Origin: Chitinophaga qingshengii
GTDB taxonomy: Bacteria > Bacteroidota > Bacteroidia > Chitinophagales > Chitinophagaceae
Assembly: GCF_014529935.1 (NCBI RefSeq)
Contig: NZ_JACVFC010000005.1
Span: forward strand, 372,001-436,000
Direction of reading: 5' to 3'
Length of the DNA: 64,000 nucleotides
A program made the position numbers and the translations under genes. Below, piece after piece: positions 54,070 through 62,137 of this stretch. How positions within the stretch are numbered: position 1 is the first letter of the stretch; every line of letters starts with the position of its first letter. The notes beneath the pieces were generated by a model. The model saw only the letters and a list, made by a program, of their open reading frames with translations, was not told the origin of the DNA and made no database searches.

Positions 54070-54893
54070 TGAAAGATTATTCTGACAGTTTGGTAGAATG
54101 AAAGTTGCTGGAAGCCGGTGGGCTGGGTGAGTTGGTCTCTGCGGAAGCCCTGGAGACCGAACAGGCCGGCGGCATTTCCTTTATTGATGGCTATTTCGAG
54201 GTAACCGGCTGCGTTGAAGATGGCCAGTTTCTGGCCTTCAGGCACATCAGCGTAGGTTTCACTGATTTGGTTGATGACTTCATTGCGGCGGAAGAATATC
54301 TGAAAGCGGCGGTTTTTGCACTGGGCATTGAACTGGTCGCGGGTGATATTGACCACTACGTTTTCGAAGCTATCGATATGAATGATCTGGCCTTCGATGA
54401 AATCGTCGCCGACGAGAGGTTGCAGGTTGTGTTTCACCTGTATTTGCTGCGTCATGGGGGCGATTTCGCCGAGGGCTTTGCCTCTGCTTAGTTCACGGGC
54501 GGCCATGGCCAGCGCCTGAATCATGGAGAAGGTTGTTCTGGGGGCATTGGCCGGCAGGGGTATTTTCACCACCTTTTCGGGCATGCCTCCGGCGATCATG
54601 GTGATCAGGCCATTATCTGCGCAGCCGATATACTGGCCATTATGTTCCGCTACCAGGACGTGGTCCGGGCGGCGGTCGAACAAGTTGATCAGTACAAAGT
54701 GAAAAGTGCCCAGGGGAAACCAGGCGAAAGCGCTTTTACAGATATAGGTGGCTTGCGGGAGATTGAACGGGCTGATATGATGGGTAATGTCCGTAACATG
54801 ACATTCCGGGCAGTAATGCCAGAGCTGCCCTTTGATGGCACCTACCAGGTAATCCTGCATCCCTATGTCTGATGTTAATGTTATAATGGACAT
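54066..54893 (-). CDS. S-adenosyl-L-methionine hydroxide adenosyltransferase (DUF62)
   Basis: A 275-residue enzyme of the fluorinase/chlorinase fold: ITLTSDIGMQDYLVGAIKG with the substrate-binding Asp, DITHHISPFNL, and ADNGLITMIAGG with the Asn-Gly pair. Family members hydrolyse SAM to adenosine and methionine; the halogenase-specific insertion is not apparent. ATG 54893 is fixed by MSIITLTSDIG. The following ABM gene overlaps the stop. Role in the cell is not established beyond the family. Confidence 0.9.
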   Translation of the reverse strand: MSIITLTSDIGMQDYLVGAIKGQLWHYCPECHVTDITHHISPFNLPQATYICKSAFAWFPLGTFHFVLINLFDRRPDHVLVAEHNGQYIGCADNGLITMIAGGMPEKVVKIPLPANAPRTTFSMIQALAMAARELSRGKALGEIAPMTQQIQVKHNLQPLVGDDFIEGQIIHIDSFENVVVNITRDQFNAQCKNRRFQIFFRRNEVINQISETYADVPEGQKLAIFNAAGYLEIAINKGNAAGLFGLQGFRRDQLTQPTGFQQLSFYQTVRIIFQ

Positions 54894-55090
54894 GCCAGAA
54901 ATTCTAATTCCGCTCTAAATTCACATTTCAACGCCCTTCCTTGCTAACAGTTACCGGTATCACATCTGAATGGCATATTTAAATGTCCGCTTTCCTTCCA
55001 AAAAAGATGCCATGGGGTTTTAAATGCAATCTCATTGCAAATAAAGGTAAAAATACCGATGGCTCCGTATTTTAAGCAGAAAATTTGATT

Positions 55091-55906
55091 TTACTGTAAA
55101 GGGGAATTGGGTTCTTTCTTAAAGTGGTTATAGACGAGTTTGTCCAATACGCCGGGTATCAGCTTGCTGAGCAGAACCGTTAGTTTGCCCTGTCCGGTCA
55201 GTACCAGCGTACGTTTGCGTTTGGCGATGGCCTTTGCCACGGCTGTTGCCACAGCTTCAGCGCTCATCAGTTTGGACTCGTCCAGCGGTGTTTCACTTTG
55301 TGCCTGTCCCTGTGGGTTAAGTGCTGTATTCCGTATATTCGATGACGTGAACCCGGGGCATACCCACATCACGTTGACGCCTGTATGCAGATTTTCAGTA
55401 CGCAGTGCTTCGAGGAAACCCTGCATAGCGAACTTGGATGCGGAATAGCCGGTGCGTCCGGGCAGTCCGCGGTAGCCTGCAATAGAAGATACCCCTACAA
55501 TAGTGCCCTTCGATGCCAGGATAGCCGGAAGCGCGTACTTGGTGCAATAAACAGTTCCCCAGAAATTAATATCCATCAGCGACTTCAACACCCCCAGGTC
55601 CAGATCACGGAACAGCGCCCGCATGGAAATACCTGCGTTGTTGATCAGTACATCGATACGGCCAAACTTTGCATTCACCGCGTCGATGAATGCTTTGCAG
55701 TCGTCTTCTTTACTCACATCCGCTGTATAGATGAACAGTCCCATAGGATTATTCAGCTCATTGCGCAGTGCTTCCAGCGCCGGCAGCTTACGGCCGCATA
55801 CGGCTACGTTAGCGCCGTGTTGCAACATCTCTGCTACCATGGCCTTACCAATGCCCGACGATCCGCCGGTAATAACGACTGTCTTGTTCTGAAAGAAAGT
55901 TTTCAT
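55091..55906 (-). CDS. Short-chain dehydrogenase/reductase
   Basis: A 271-residue SDR. Residues 13-20 TGGSSGIG form the cofactor loop, LINNAGIS (about 87-94) is the conserved NNAG, and the catalytic Tyr154 and Lys158 lie in YSASK, with Ser140/141 before. The C-terminal tail adds a hydrophobic stretch (LTVLLSKLIPGVLDKLVYN) that could make a membrane contact. Substrate unknown. A 197-base gap before its stop contains no gene, and tRNA-Lys follows on the other side. Confidence 0.92.
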   Translation of the reverse strand: MKTFFQNKTVVITGGSSGIGKAMVAEMLQHGANVAVCGRKLPALEALRNELNNPMGLFIYTADVSKEDDCKAFIDAVNAKFGRIDVLINNAGISMRALFRDLDLGVLKSLMDINFWGTVYCTKYALPAILASKGTIVGVSSIAGYRGLPGRTGYSASKFAMQGFLEALRTENLHTGVNVMWVCPGFTSSNIRNTALNPQGQAQSETPLDESKLMSAEAVATAVAKAIAKRKRTLVLTGQGKLTVLLSKLIPGVLDKLVYNHFKKEPNSPLQ

Positions 55907-56068
55907 GGGTATATTTTAGCATTGCAAAAATAGGCGAGAAGTTCATAGTAACAGCATTTTATTATAGGAGCGGTACAGATTTGTGCCGGCGACATGATAG
56001 GTTTATTCCGCTGTAAGGTGCTTTGCTGGCGGGTTTATAGAAGAACGGCGGAAATTTTTTTGTAAAAA

Positions 56069-56098
56069 CTTGTTTAAAAATAAATTATTCCTATTTTT
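56069..56098 (+). promoter_or_regulatory. tRNA-Lys promoter
   Basis: TTG (56069-56071), 19 bases, then TATTTTTG (56091-56098): a full Bacteroidota promoter match 21 bases before the tRNA. Confidence 0.75.
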
Positions 56099-56119
56099 GC
56101 ACCCGCTTCAACAGCGAAT

Positions 56120-56192
56120 GATTCCGTAGCTCAGTTGGTAGAGCAATACACTTTTAATGTATGGGCCCTGGGTTCGAGTCCCAGCGGGATCA
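56120..56192 (+). tRNA. tRNA-Lys (anticodon TTT)
   Basis: Cloverleaf with acceptor GATTCCG/CGGGATC (one T-G pair), D-arm GCTCAGTTGGTAGAGC, anticodon stem ATACA/TGTAT, loop CTTTTAA, anticodon TTT at 56153-56155, T-arm CTGGGTTCGAGTCCCAG. Discriminator A at 56192; CCA is not encoded. Its 3' end is the likely integration site of the element that follows. Confidence 0.96.
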
Positions 56193-56204
56193 CAAGCAAA
56201 CTTT

Positions 56205-56229
56205 AAAACCTGCGCTGGTCGCAGGTTTT
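56205..56229. terminator. Terminator after tRNA-Lys
   Basis: AAAACCTGCG and CGCAGGTTTT pair around a five-base loop, followed by GCTTTTTTAG. Confidence 0.85.
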
Positions 56230-56415
56230 GCTTTTTTAGTTGAGCGTTTAGTCGAGTTCCTTTTGTATAACCCCGATTTCTTTCCCGTACTTTATACAGG
56301 TTAATCAGCTTTTACTATGGTGCAAATATAGGTATTGAGATTTATACATTTCATTACTGCCAACATATAATTAAGGTATCGAAAACCATTTCTGAAGGAA
56401 AAGATGGTACTACGA

Positions 56416-57348
56416 TTAGTGAATTTGAGCACTGTTATCGATGTTATCTTTTTTGCTGGACAAATGAGGATACAAATCATGAATCCTTTTCTTTTTTTCT
56501 TCCGTATCCGCTTTATCCAACATCCTTTGAAAGAAGTTTGATTCTAGATAATGTGTGTTGACACCTTCGTAAAAATAGTCATCGATAAAATCAATGGATA
56601 ATTCAAGTATATGTTTCATTTCAATTAAACCTGATAAGTCGAACACAATTACAGTGTCGTCTTGGGGATTATCATCATATTTGATATATTGTTCTTTGAA
56701 ATCGCCGGGAATTTTGCCTAAGTGTTCCACAAATTTATAAAGCGGGTCAAGTACTAATACTTGGAAAAGCGAATTATTGTGGTTGTTACTAGTCATAACT
56801 TCAATAGTTTTCTGATATATCGCTGATAACTTATGAGTATGTTGAGGCTGAGTTCCAGTTAAATCAAGATATGCCTTGCAAAAGACTTCGATATAAAAAA
56901 TCAGGTTGTGATATATAGCAGATGATAAACTGATAAGGCGGCCAAAGCTATGAGAGTCGATGTCATACACCCTTTCATCTTGAACGACTTCAATCGCTTT
57001 CTCAAATAATAATGAAATCACTGTATATTGGTTTCGGCATGCGTTTACGGTGCGACTTTGAGCTCTTTTCTTATTTGCAACTAAGCCGATAGAGCTGACC
57101 CACACATATCCGAACTCACTTTCTGATATGTGCAATTTTCGTATTGAATCATAATAAAAGTATTTGCTTGTAAAGTCTTCATTGTTAATGCCTACTGATT
57201 CAAGCAGAGCAATGAAAAGCTCTCGGTCGGAAAATTTAAATTGGTCAGCAAATGGTTCCTGTTTGGTAATTCGATTAACTATTTCTTCCACATGGGTTTG
57301 TTTGGATACTAAAATGTATTCTGTCCCATTTTCAGTTATGAATTCCAT
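56416..57348 (-). CDS. Unknown protein of the accessory region
   Basis: A 310-residue, acidic, mostly helical protein of no recognised family. A helical stretch IEVFCKAYLDLTG followed by HKLSAIYQ (about residues 160-185) resembles the conserved helix pair of HEPN domains (E-x-x-CKAYL, HKL), but no R-x4-6-H motif is present, so the HEPN call is weak. It is transcribed after a HEPN-like gene (57431-58084) and has an AT-rich composition unlike the upstream chromosome. It could be a partner or regulator of that gene (inference). Confidence 0.5.
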   Translation of the reverse strand: MEFITENGTEYILVSKQTHVEEIVNRITKQEPFADQFKFSDRELFIALLESVGINNEDFTSKYFYYDSIRKLHISESEFGYVWVSSIGLVANKKRAQSRTVNACRNQYTVISLLFEKAIEVVQDERVYDIDSHSFGRLISLSSAIYHNLIFYIEVFCKAYLDLTGTQPQHTHKLSAIYQKTIEVMTSNNHNNSLFQVLVLDPLYKFVEHLGKIPGDFKEQYIKYDDNPQDDTVIVFDLSGLIEMKHILELSIDFIDDYFYEGVNTHYLESNFFQRMLDKADTEEKKKRIHDLYPHLSSKKDNIDNSAQIH

Positions 57349-57430
57349 CTTTATTTGTATTGAAAATTATTTGTTGTGTGTATATTATTTCGATGTACTT
57401 GATTTTCTTCAGTAAAGCATATGGTAATTA

Positions 57431-58084
57431 TTAACGATCTTTTACGAAACCATATCTTGAAGATAGTTCTTCAGTTCCCCCTTGTAGAATAATCTCCAAT
57501 TGATTTTGGGATGCCATTGTTTTTAAAGATTCAAATATATTTTCTACTAGGTCACCAAGCGCGAGTAGATTTACAGTGGTACAATTCTCTGGGTTTCTCG
57601 TTGAAATCTTTCCATCCCATTGGTCTTTCGGCAGTTCGATTAATGGAGTGGTTGAATTGGCCCGCAAGAGAAAATGATGGGTTAATGCGGGTTCTCTTCC
57701 ATTAATATTATACAAGCCATAATCATGAGCCAAGGCACATCTTAAGGCATATATGCAATATCTTTCACTATCTTGCAAGTCAGAAAAATATTGGAGTGTT
57801 CTTACAATACTAGCTGTTTTAGATTGAAAATTAATAGAGATCGTCGAAGGCTTAAAACACTTTCCAATCTGATCAAGCAAGATTAGGTACCCAATTGCTC
57901 CAAGCCAACATCCATTAACATTATTGTCATAAATCTCAATCTGCCCTGTTTCTATATTTCTTCCTGTAAATTTTCGCGCATCGCGAATCCCGGCAATTAA
58001 AGCTGAGAAATATTCTTGATTGCCTATTGGTCGTACGCCAAATAAATGTAAGTTGATGATTTGTTCAGGTGTTAACTTGTTCAT
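57431..58084 (-). CDS. Putative HEPN-type protein with R-x4-H motif
   Basis: A 217-residue protein. Residues 109-124 (YCIYALRCALAHDYGL) contain Arg115 and His120 in the R-x4-H arrangement that forms the RNase active site in HEPN toxins and defence effectors; the preceding helix is hydrophobic, as expected. The full family is not recognised. There is no antitoxin-like small gene at either side; the neighbours are a 310-residue unknown gene downstream and a membrane protein upstream. An exact TATCTTTG box (58140-58147) and TGCGCAG repeats precede it. Possible roles are an RNA-cutting defence or stress effector, or a non-catalytic HEPN-fold protein. Confidence 0.55.
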   Translation of the reverse strand: MNKLTPEQIINLHLFGVRPIGNQEYFSALIAGIRDARKFTGRNIETGQIEIYDNNVNGCWLGAIGYLILLDQIGKCFKPSTISINFQSKTASIVRTLQYFSDLQDSERYCIYALRCALAHDYGLYNINGREPALTHHFLLRANSTTPLIELPKDQWDGKISTRNPENCTTVNLLALGDLVENIFESLKTMASQNQLEIILQGGTEELSSRYGFVKDR

Positions 58085-58139
58085 TTTAAGCTACTTAATT
58101 GTCAATGACTTTATTCGGTTGCCTGATTGGTCTCGTGTG

Positions 58140-58177
58140 CAAAGATAAAGTTGTATCTGCGCAGTCTTTTTGCGCAG
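58140..58177 (-). promoter_or_regulatory. Promoter with operator-like repeats for the HEPN-like gene
   Basis: On the minus strand TATCTTTG (58147-58140) is an exact -7 box, about 55 bases before the ATG. Just upstream are CTGCGCAG (58157-58164) and TGCGCAG (58171-58177), two copies of the same word in the -33 region, which would suit repressor binding. Confidence 0.45.
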
Positions 58178-58327
58178 TTGCTTCAAGGTAGAGAAAAATA
58201 AAGAAATCAATTAAAATTGACATTATTATGCCCTATAAACGGAGGGAATCATTGTAGCCTTCCCCCCAAATCCAAATCAACCTGGATTTGAGGAAATATA
58301 CTAGTTTCAGATCTTTTATTGATGCAG

Positions 58328-59203
58328 CTAGTTATTATCTTGAAAATTGATTAATTTGTCAAACTGATACACCACTATCTCCTTTTTTCCACTGGCATCA
58401 CCGGTTTCAATAAATAGATATTTGTCATTAAAATACTTTATCGAAATATTATCTGTCTTCTGATCTTGTCTTAATTTATTTTGAATCTGCCTAATATTTC
58501 TTAAACCCTCTGGTAGCATATACGATTTGTGAAATACAATAGGTAATATCAACATAATTACAATTAGAATTATAACTAAAAATGGCCCCAAGGGGTCAAT
58601 TATTTTCGCAATCTCTATTTTGAAATTGCATAGCTTGGCAATCTCGACAACTACGATTCGTAAATTGGCAAAAAGCATAATTGCATAAGCGGGTGCAAAG
58701 CTGAAGTACGCTAGTGATAATGGTGCATTACTCATTAATGAGGGACGAATGCACAAAGCGCCACATATTAAGAATGCAAATATTGCTGCATGAGAAACAA
58801 TTACGCCAATCGCTGGCCAAATACTGCCATCATGGCTTAATTCGTTCTCAATATTAGTATTGCTGATTGCTTCATTAACAGATAAAGATTGTTGCTCATT
58901 TGGGCTCTCATCTTGAGAAATGCTTTCTGAGGAATTAGATGCACTATTTGTTCTTATTCCACTGTCTGGAAAATATAATCTTAAGACAATGAAGCTCGTA
59001 AGCAACATGGCAATAATGATAAATAATATTAGAATACCATCGGGTACAAGTTGTGAAACAGAGAAAAAACGAATGTACCCAGTTCCAATATTGGCTAATT
59101 CAATTACTTGCCACAAACCGCCAAGTAGAGTTGGCACAAGGACAATTAAGGCTAGATTATCATTAATGTTCTTGAGAGTAACTTTCTTATTAAATATTTT
59201 CAT
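58328..59203 (-). CDS. Unknown membrane protein of the accessory region
   Basis: A 291-residue protein with helices at about residues 18-36, 53-75, 130-150, 158-180 and 200-222, an acidic, Ser-rich linker between helices two and three (NSASNSSESISQDESPNEQ), and a soluble C-terminal domain (about 240-291). No family recognised. It lies upstream of the HEPN-like gene on the same strand with a 243-base gap that holds that gene's promoter; this gap also contains a weak stem AAATCCA/TGGATTT (58268-58289). It may be the membrane part of the same system or be unrelated. Confidence 0.5.
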   Translation of the reverse strand: MKIFNKKVTLKNINDNLALIVLVPTLLGGLWQVIELANIGTGYIRFFSVSQLVPDGILILFIIIAMLLTSFIVLRLYFPDSGIRTNSASNSSESISQDESPNEQQSLSVNEAISNTNIENELSHDGSIWPAIGVIVSHAAIFAFLICGALCIRPSLMSNAPLSLAYFSFAPAYAIMLFANLRIVVVEIAKLCNFKIEIAKIIDPLGPFLVIILIVIMLILPIVFHKSYMLPEGLRNIRQIQNKLRQDQKTDNISIKYFNDKYLFIETGDASGKKEIVVYQFDKLINFQDNN

Positions 59204-59366
59204 AGATCACAGCATTATTAAATCCATAAATCGAGCTTGGATGACTATTGGGTAGTTATATATTTTATATATTAAAAATGTTTACTGAATGAAGCCAATT
59301 ATTTGGAATTGCACCCCCCAATATCGTATATTTATTAAATATTGTTTTACCTAAAAATCATAAGGT

Positions 59367-60086
59367 ATGAGAAGTTTGAACATGAAGCAGTTGAAATCCT
59401 TTTTCACCTTTGACCTTCCCGTTAATTACAGCTACATTTATTCTCGCTTTCGTAAAATTCATGAATGGCAGCGCGATATTTACGCCAGTTGGCCGGCAGA
59501 GGCAACGCGCCATCGGTTGATTGATGAGTATTGGAATAATGCGCTTTGGCATTATTTGCTATTGGTTGTAGTGGCTATCATCGCTGTTTGGTTTCACAAT
59601 GGTCAATTGAATGGTATGTATATGCTTGTCAGCGTGACGCTGGGAATAACCGCATATCTGCCGTTGTATTTCATTCTTTATCGGCCCATATTTATCTGTG
59701 ATTTTCTGCCGAAGCTAGAAACAGTAATAGCAGCCTATGAAGGCCGTGAGCGCGCATGGCTGGAAAAGTGTAAACAAGACCAGCTAACTAACAGGGCGCT
59801 TGTGCTGTTTTTCTACGCATTTGACAAAGCCAGCAATGCCAACTACCTGACAGCTTCCGATAAATGCGCCAATCTGTTACACAAAATTTTCGGCTCAAGC
59901 CCTGATGGTATCAAAAAAGCCCTGGAGTTTGCCTTTAAGAGTGAGAAACGAGATAAATTAGAATATCGTCATCGTGTAGAGGTGGGCAAAAGTTTTGAAG
60001 AAGCCTATGCCATCTTGGAAGAAATGCGGTTTGACGAAGGCATCCGAGAGCTAAAGTACCTAGAGCAAAAATTTCAAAGGCCCTAA
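59367..60086 (+). CDS. Unknown membrane-associated protein of the mobile element
   Basis: A 239-residue protein with two adjacent helices (about residues 60-78 and 85-105) and a soluble C-terminal region (about 140-239) whose pattern ALVLFFYAF ... ANLLHKIFG ... RDKLEYRHR is weakly like the RteC C-terminal domain of Bacteroides conjugative elements. The similarity is slight and no membrane part is expected in RteC. It starts at ATG 59367 and is followed by the excisionase-like HTH gene after 107 bases. Confidence 0.5.
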   Translation: MRSLNMKQLKSFFTFDLPVNYSYIYSRFRKIHEWQRDIYASWPAEATRHRLIDEYWNNALWHYLLLVVVAIIAVWFHNGQLNGMYMLVSVTLGITAYLPLYFILYRPIFICDFLPKLETVIAAYEGRERAWLEKCKQDQLTNRALVLFFYAFDKASNANYLTASDKCANLLHKIFGSSPDGIKKALEFAFKSEKRDKLEYRHRVEVGKSFEEAYAILEEMRFDEGIRELKYLEQKFQRP

Positions 60087-60193
60087 TATCATTCAAAACA
60101 TACGACAAACCCTTCCTATTTTCGCCAAACAAGTATACTTAGCCTGTTTTCTTTTTCCTTAGCAACCATATTTGCCGTATAAATCGGTATAAT

Positions 60194-60532
60194 ATGGAAA
60201 AGAGAGAAAGAAGTGTGCAGACGGCAGCGCCAATACTGTTCCCGATTGAGCCGGAACAGTTTTGGCAAATACTGCGTGTATTGGTGCGGGAAGAAGTCAG
60301 CCAACTGGACAGGCAGCCGGTGCGTATCCCGGCATATGATACCCCCGGCCTCACCTATAAGCCCCTCTATAAAATCGGTGAGGTCTGTCAGCTATTTCAG
60401 GTTACTAAGCCTACTATTTACGACTGGATAAAGCACGGCAAACTGAAGCCGTACAAAATCCGGTCGAGGGTCTATTTTCTTTGGAACGATATACAGCAAT
60501 TGTTACAGCCGGGAGAACAGTCGAAAGAATGA
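60194..60532 (+). CDS. Excisionase-like helix-turn-helix protein
   Basis: A 112-residue protein. The C-terminal half (about 58-105, YKIGEVCQLFQVTKPTIYDWIKHGKLKPYKI) is a MerR-like winged helix of the excisionase HTH_17 type. Such proteins direct excision or regulate mobile elements. Its stop codon lies at the edge of the palindrome array, which begins at 60531. ATG 60194 with an AAAGAGAG upstream region. Confidence 0.85.
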   Translation: MEKRERSVQTAAPILFPIEPEQFWQILRVLVREEVSQLDRQPVRIPAYDTPGLTYKPLYKIGEVCQLFQVTKPTIYDWIKHGKLKPYKIRSRVYFLWNDIQQLLQPGEQSKE

Positions 60533-60952
60533 CAGGCAGCGATGCTACCTGTCGCGGAGATCCGGCGGGGCTGCTCTACGCAGGCCCCGCCCGCGAAGAT
60601 CGAACGGGCCGCCTTTGGCACCCCGTTCCCGGAGAAGGTACAGGCGGCGTTGCCACCTGTACGCGGAGATCGGGTGGGGCTGCTTTACGCAGGCCCCACC
60701 CGCGAAGATTGAACGGGCCGCCTTCGGCATCCCGTTCGCGGATTCGGAACGGGCTTCGCTCCGTTAGCGAGCGGTGTTTTTGCTGCGCAAAAACCGCTCG
60801 CCCCCTCGCTCCCGTTGGTCGCAAGGGGGATAATGCAGCGGAGATTGTAGCGGAGGATGACGGGCAGCTTCGCTACCCGTCTGCGGAGAAAGTACCGGCG
60901 GCAATGCCGCCGGTACGGGAAGATCGGACAGGGCAGCAAAGCTGCCAGCCCT
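60531..60952. repeat. Array of about twelve GC-rich palindromes with GCGGAGATC/GCGAAGATC spacers
   Basis: Hairpins at 60531-60553, 60564-60591, 60602-60628, 60638-60662, 60672-60701, 60711-60737, 60748-60765, 60768-60800, 60801-60829, 60859-60881, 60892-60916 and 60931-60952. Spacers of 8-10 bases repeat GCGGAGATC, GCGAAGATC or GCGAAGATT. Hairpins at 60564 and 60672 share the loop-side sequence GGGGCTGC...GCAGGCCCC but differ in paired stem bases (GGCGGGG against GGTGGGG, with matching GCC/ACC on the other side), a compensated change. The 60602 and 60711 hairpins are near-copies. The array fills the gap between the excisionase-like gene and mobC and holds no credible coding region; a 162-residue frame across it has low complexity. 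Confidence 0.85.
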
Positions 60953-60974
60953 CAAAGATTAAAACGTAGTAGTT

Positions 60975-61337
60975 ATGGAACAGACGCAGGAAAAGAAGAA
61001 AGGTAAAGGCGGCAGGCCGCCTAAAGCCGTAAAGAAAGAAATTCGTACGGGTATACGGTTTACCAGAGCCGAGTATTTTATCGTCAAAGAAAAGGCCATT
61101 AAAGCAGGTTTGCGCTACACTGGCTATATCCGTCAGATGGCATTGTTTGGAGGTGTTATAGCCCGTTTAAACGACGAGGAACGGGCATATATCAAACAAT
61201 TAATAGGGATGGCAAATAATATCAATCAGGTATCGAAACAAGCCCACAAAGAGGGCATGTTAAATGCCATGCTACTTTTTGAAAGTTACCGTAGCCAGAT
61301 TGATAACCTATTAAACTGGTTAAGACGTGATAAGTAA
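60975..61337 (+). CDS. mobC: Mobilization protein MobC-like
   Basis: A 120-residue basic protein opening with a lysine-rich tail (EKKKGKGGRPPKAVKKE) and continuing as a ribbon-helix-helix-like MobC domain (FTRAEYFIVKEKAIKAGL; YIKQLIGMANNINQVSKQAH). MobC proteins bind oriT and help the relaxase load. The relaxase gene overlaps its end by 11 bases, a typical mob operon layout. The palindrome array directly precedes it. Confidence 0.9.
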   Translation: MEQTQEKKKGKGGRPPKAVKKEIRTGIRFTRAEYFIVKEKAIKAGLRYTGYIRQMALFGGVIARLNDEERAYIKQLIGMANNINQVSKQAHKEGMLNAMLLFESYRSQIDNLLNWLRRDK

Positions 61338-62100
61338 AGTAATTACCGGTAAATCTTTTTATGGCTGCTGTCGTTATGTTTGCGCAGATGAACAGAGGGC
61401 GGAAATACTGGAGGCAGAAGGGGTGAGAGATTACAGCTACCGGCATATGGGCAATGATTTTGAAATGAGCCGGCAACAGTTACCAGACAAGCGAAAGGCT
61501 GTTTTTCATGGCATCCTTAGCTTTTATCCTGGTGAACAGTTGACGAATGAAGCAATGGCGCAGATTGGGCGGGAATACCTCGAAAAGCTAGGTATCACTA
61601 ATACCCAGTATGTGATAACAAAGCATACCGATACCGATCATTTGCACCTGCATATTATCGCTAATTTGGTCAACAACCGTGGAAAGGCAATCCGTGATAA
61701 CTGGATAGGATTACGCGGTAAGAAGGCCGCGCAACAGCTTACGCAAAAGTATCAGCTTATTCCTGCCATCGAAAAGAAAATAGCCCTCACCAACCTGCAA
61801 GCCCTTAATCATGAAGAAACAGCCCGTTATGAGATTTTTCAGGCTATTGAAACTGTATTGCCCGGCTGTAAAACCTTGCCAGCATTGGAAAAAGAGCTGG
61901 TAAAAAAAGGGATAGACGTACAATATAAGCACAAAGGGAATACACAGCAATTACAGGGCATTAGTTTTAAAAAAGGATTGTATGCCTTTAAAGGCAGCAG
62001 CATTGACCGGAAATATTCCGTATCAGGCTTACAAAAGATAATGCAGCAGCAGATTACACAAGAACAGCAGCAAGTAAAAAAACGTGGTTTGCGCCTGTAA
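61327..62100 (+). CDS. Relaxase/mobilization nuclease
   Basis: A 257-residue relaxase domain. The metal-binding histidine triad lies in HTDTDHLHLHIIAN (His105, His107, His109), and the catalytic Tyr is probably Tyr12 or Tyr17 in SFYGCCRYVC, to be settled by alignment. It nicks oriT and stays bound to the DNA end during transfer. GTG 61327 starts inside the mobC gene; the opening MISKVITGKSFYGCCRYV fits the family. The protein is short, with no helicase or primase part, as in mobilizable rather than self-transmissible elements. Confidence 0.92.
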   Translation: MISKVITGKSFYGCCRYVCADEQRAEILEAEGVRDYSYRHMGNDFEMSRQQLPDKRKAVFHGILSFYPGEQLTNEAMAQIGREYLEKLGITNTQYVITKHTDTDHLHLHIIANLVNNRGKAIRDNWIGLRGKKAAQQLTQKYQLIPAIEKKIALTNLQALNHEETARYEIFQAIETVLPGCKTLPALEKELVKKGIDVQYKHKGNTQQLQGISFKKGLYAFKGSSIDRKYSVSGLQKIMQQQITQEQQQVKKRGLRL

Positions 62101-62137
62101 TAGTAAATCTATTTAAGAATGAATTAAACTATGAGTT

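Noticed and set aside
60481..60969. A 162-residue open frame across the palindrome array
   Set aside because: It begins with TTG inside the HTH gene, has low-complexity composition dictated by the repeated palindromes, and no domain; the frame is a by-product of GC-rich repeats.
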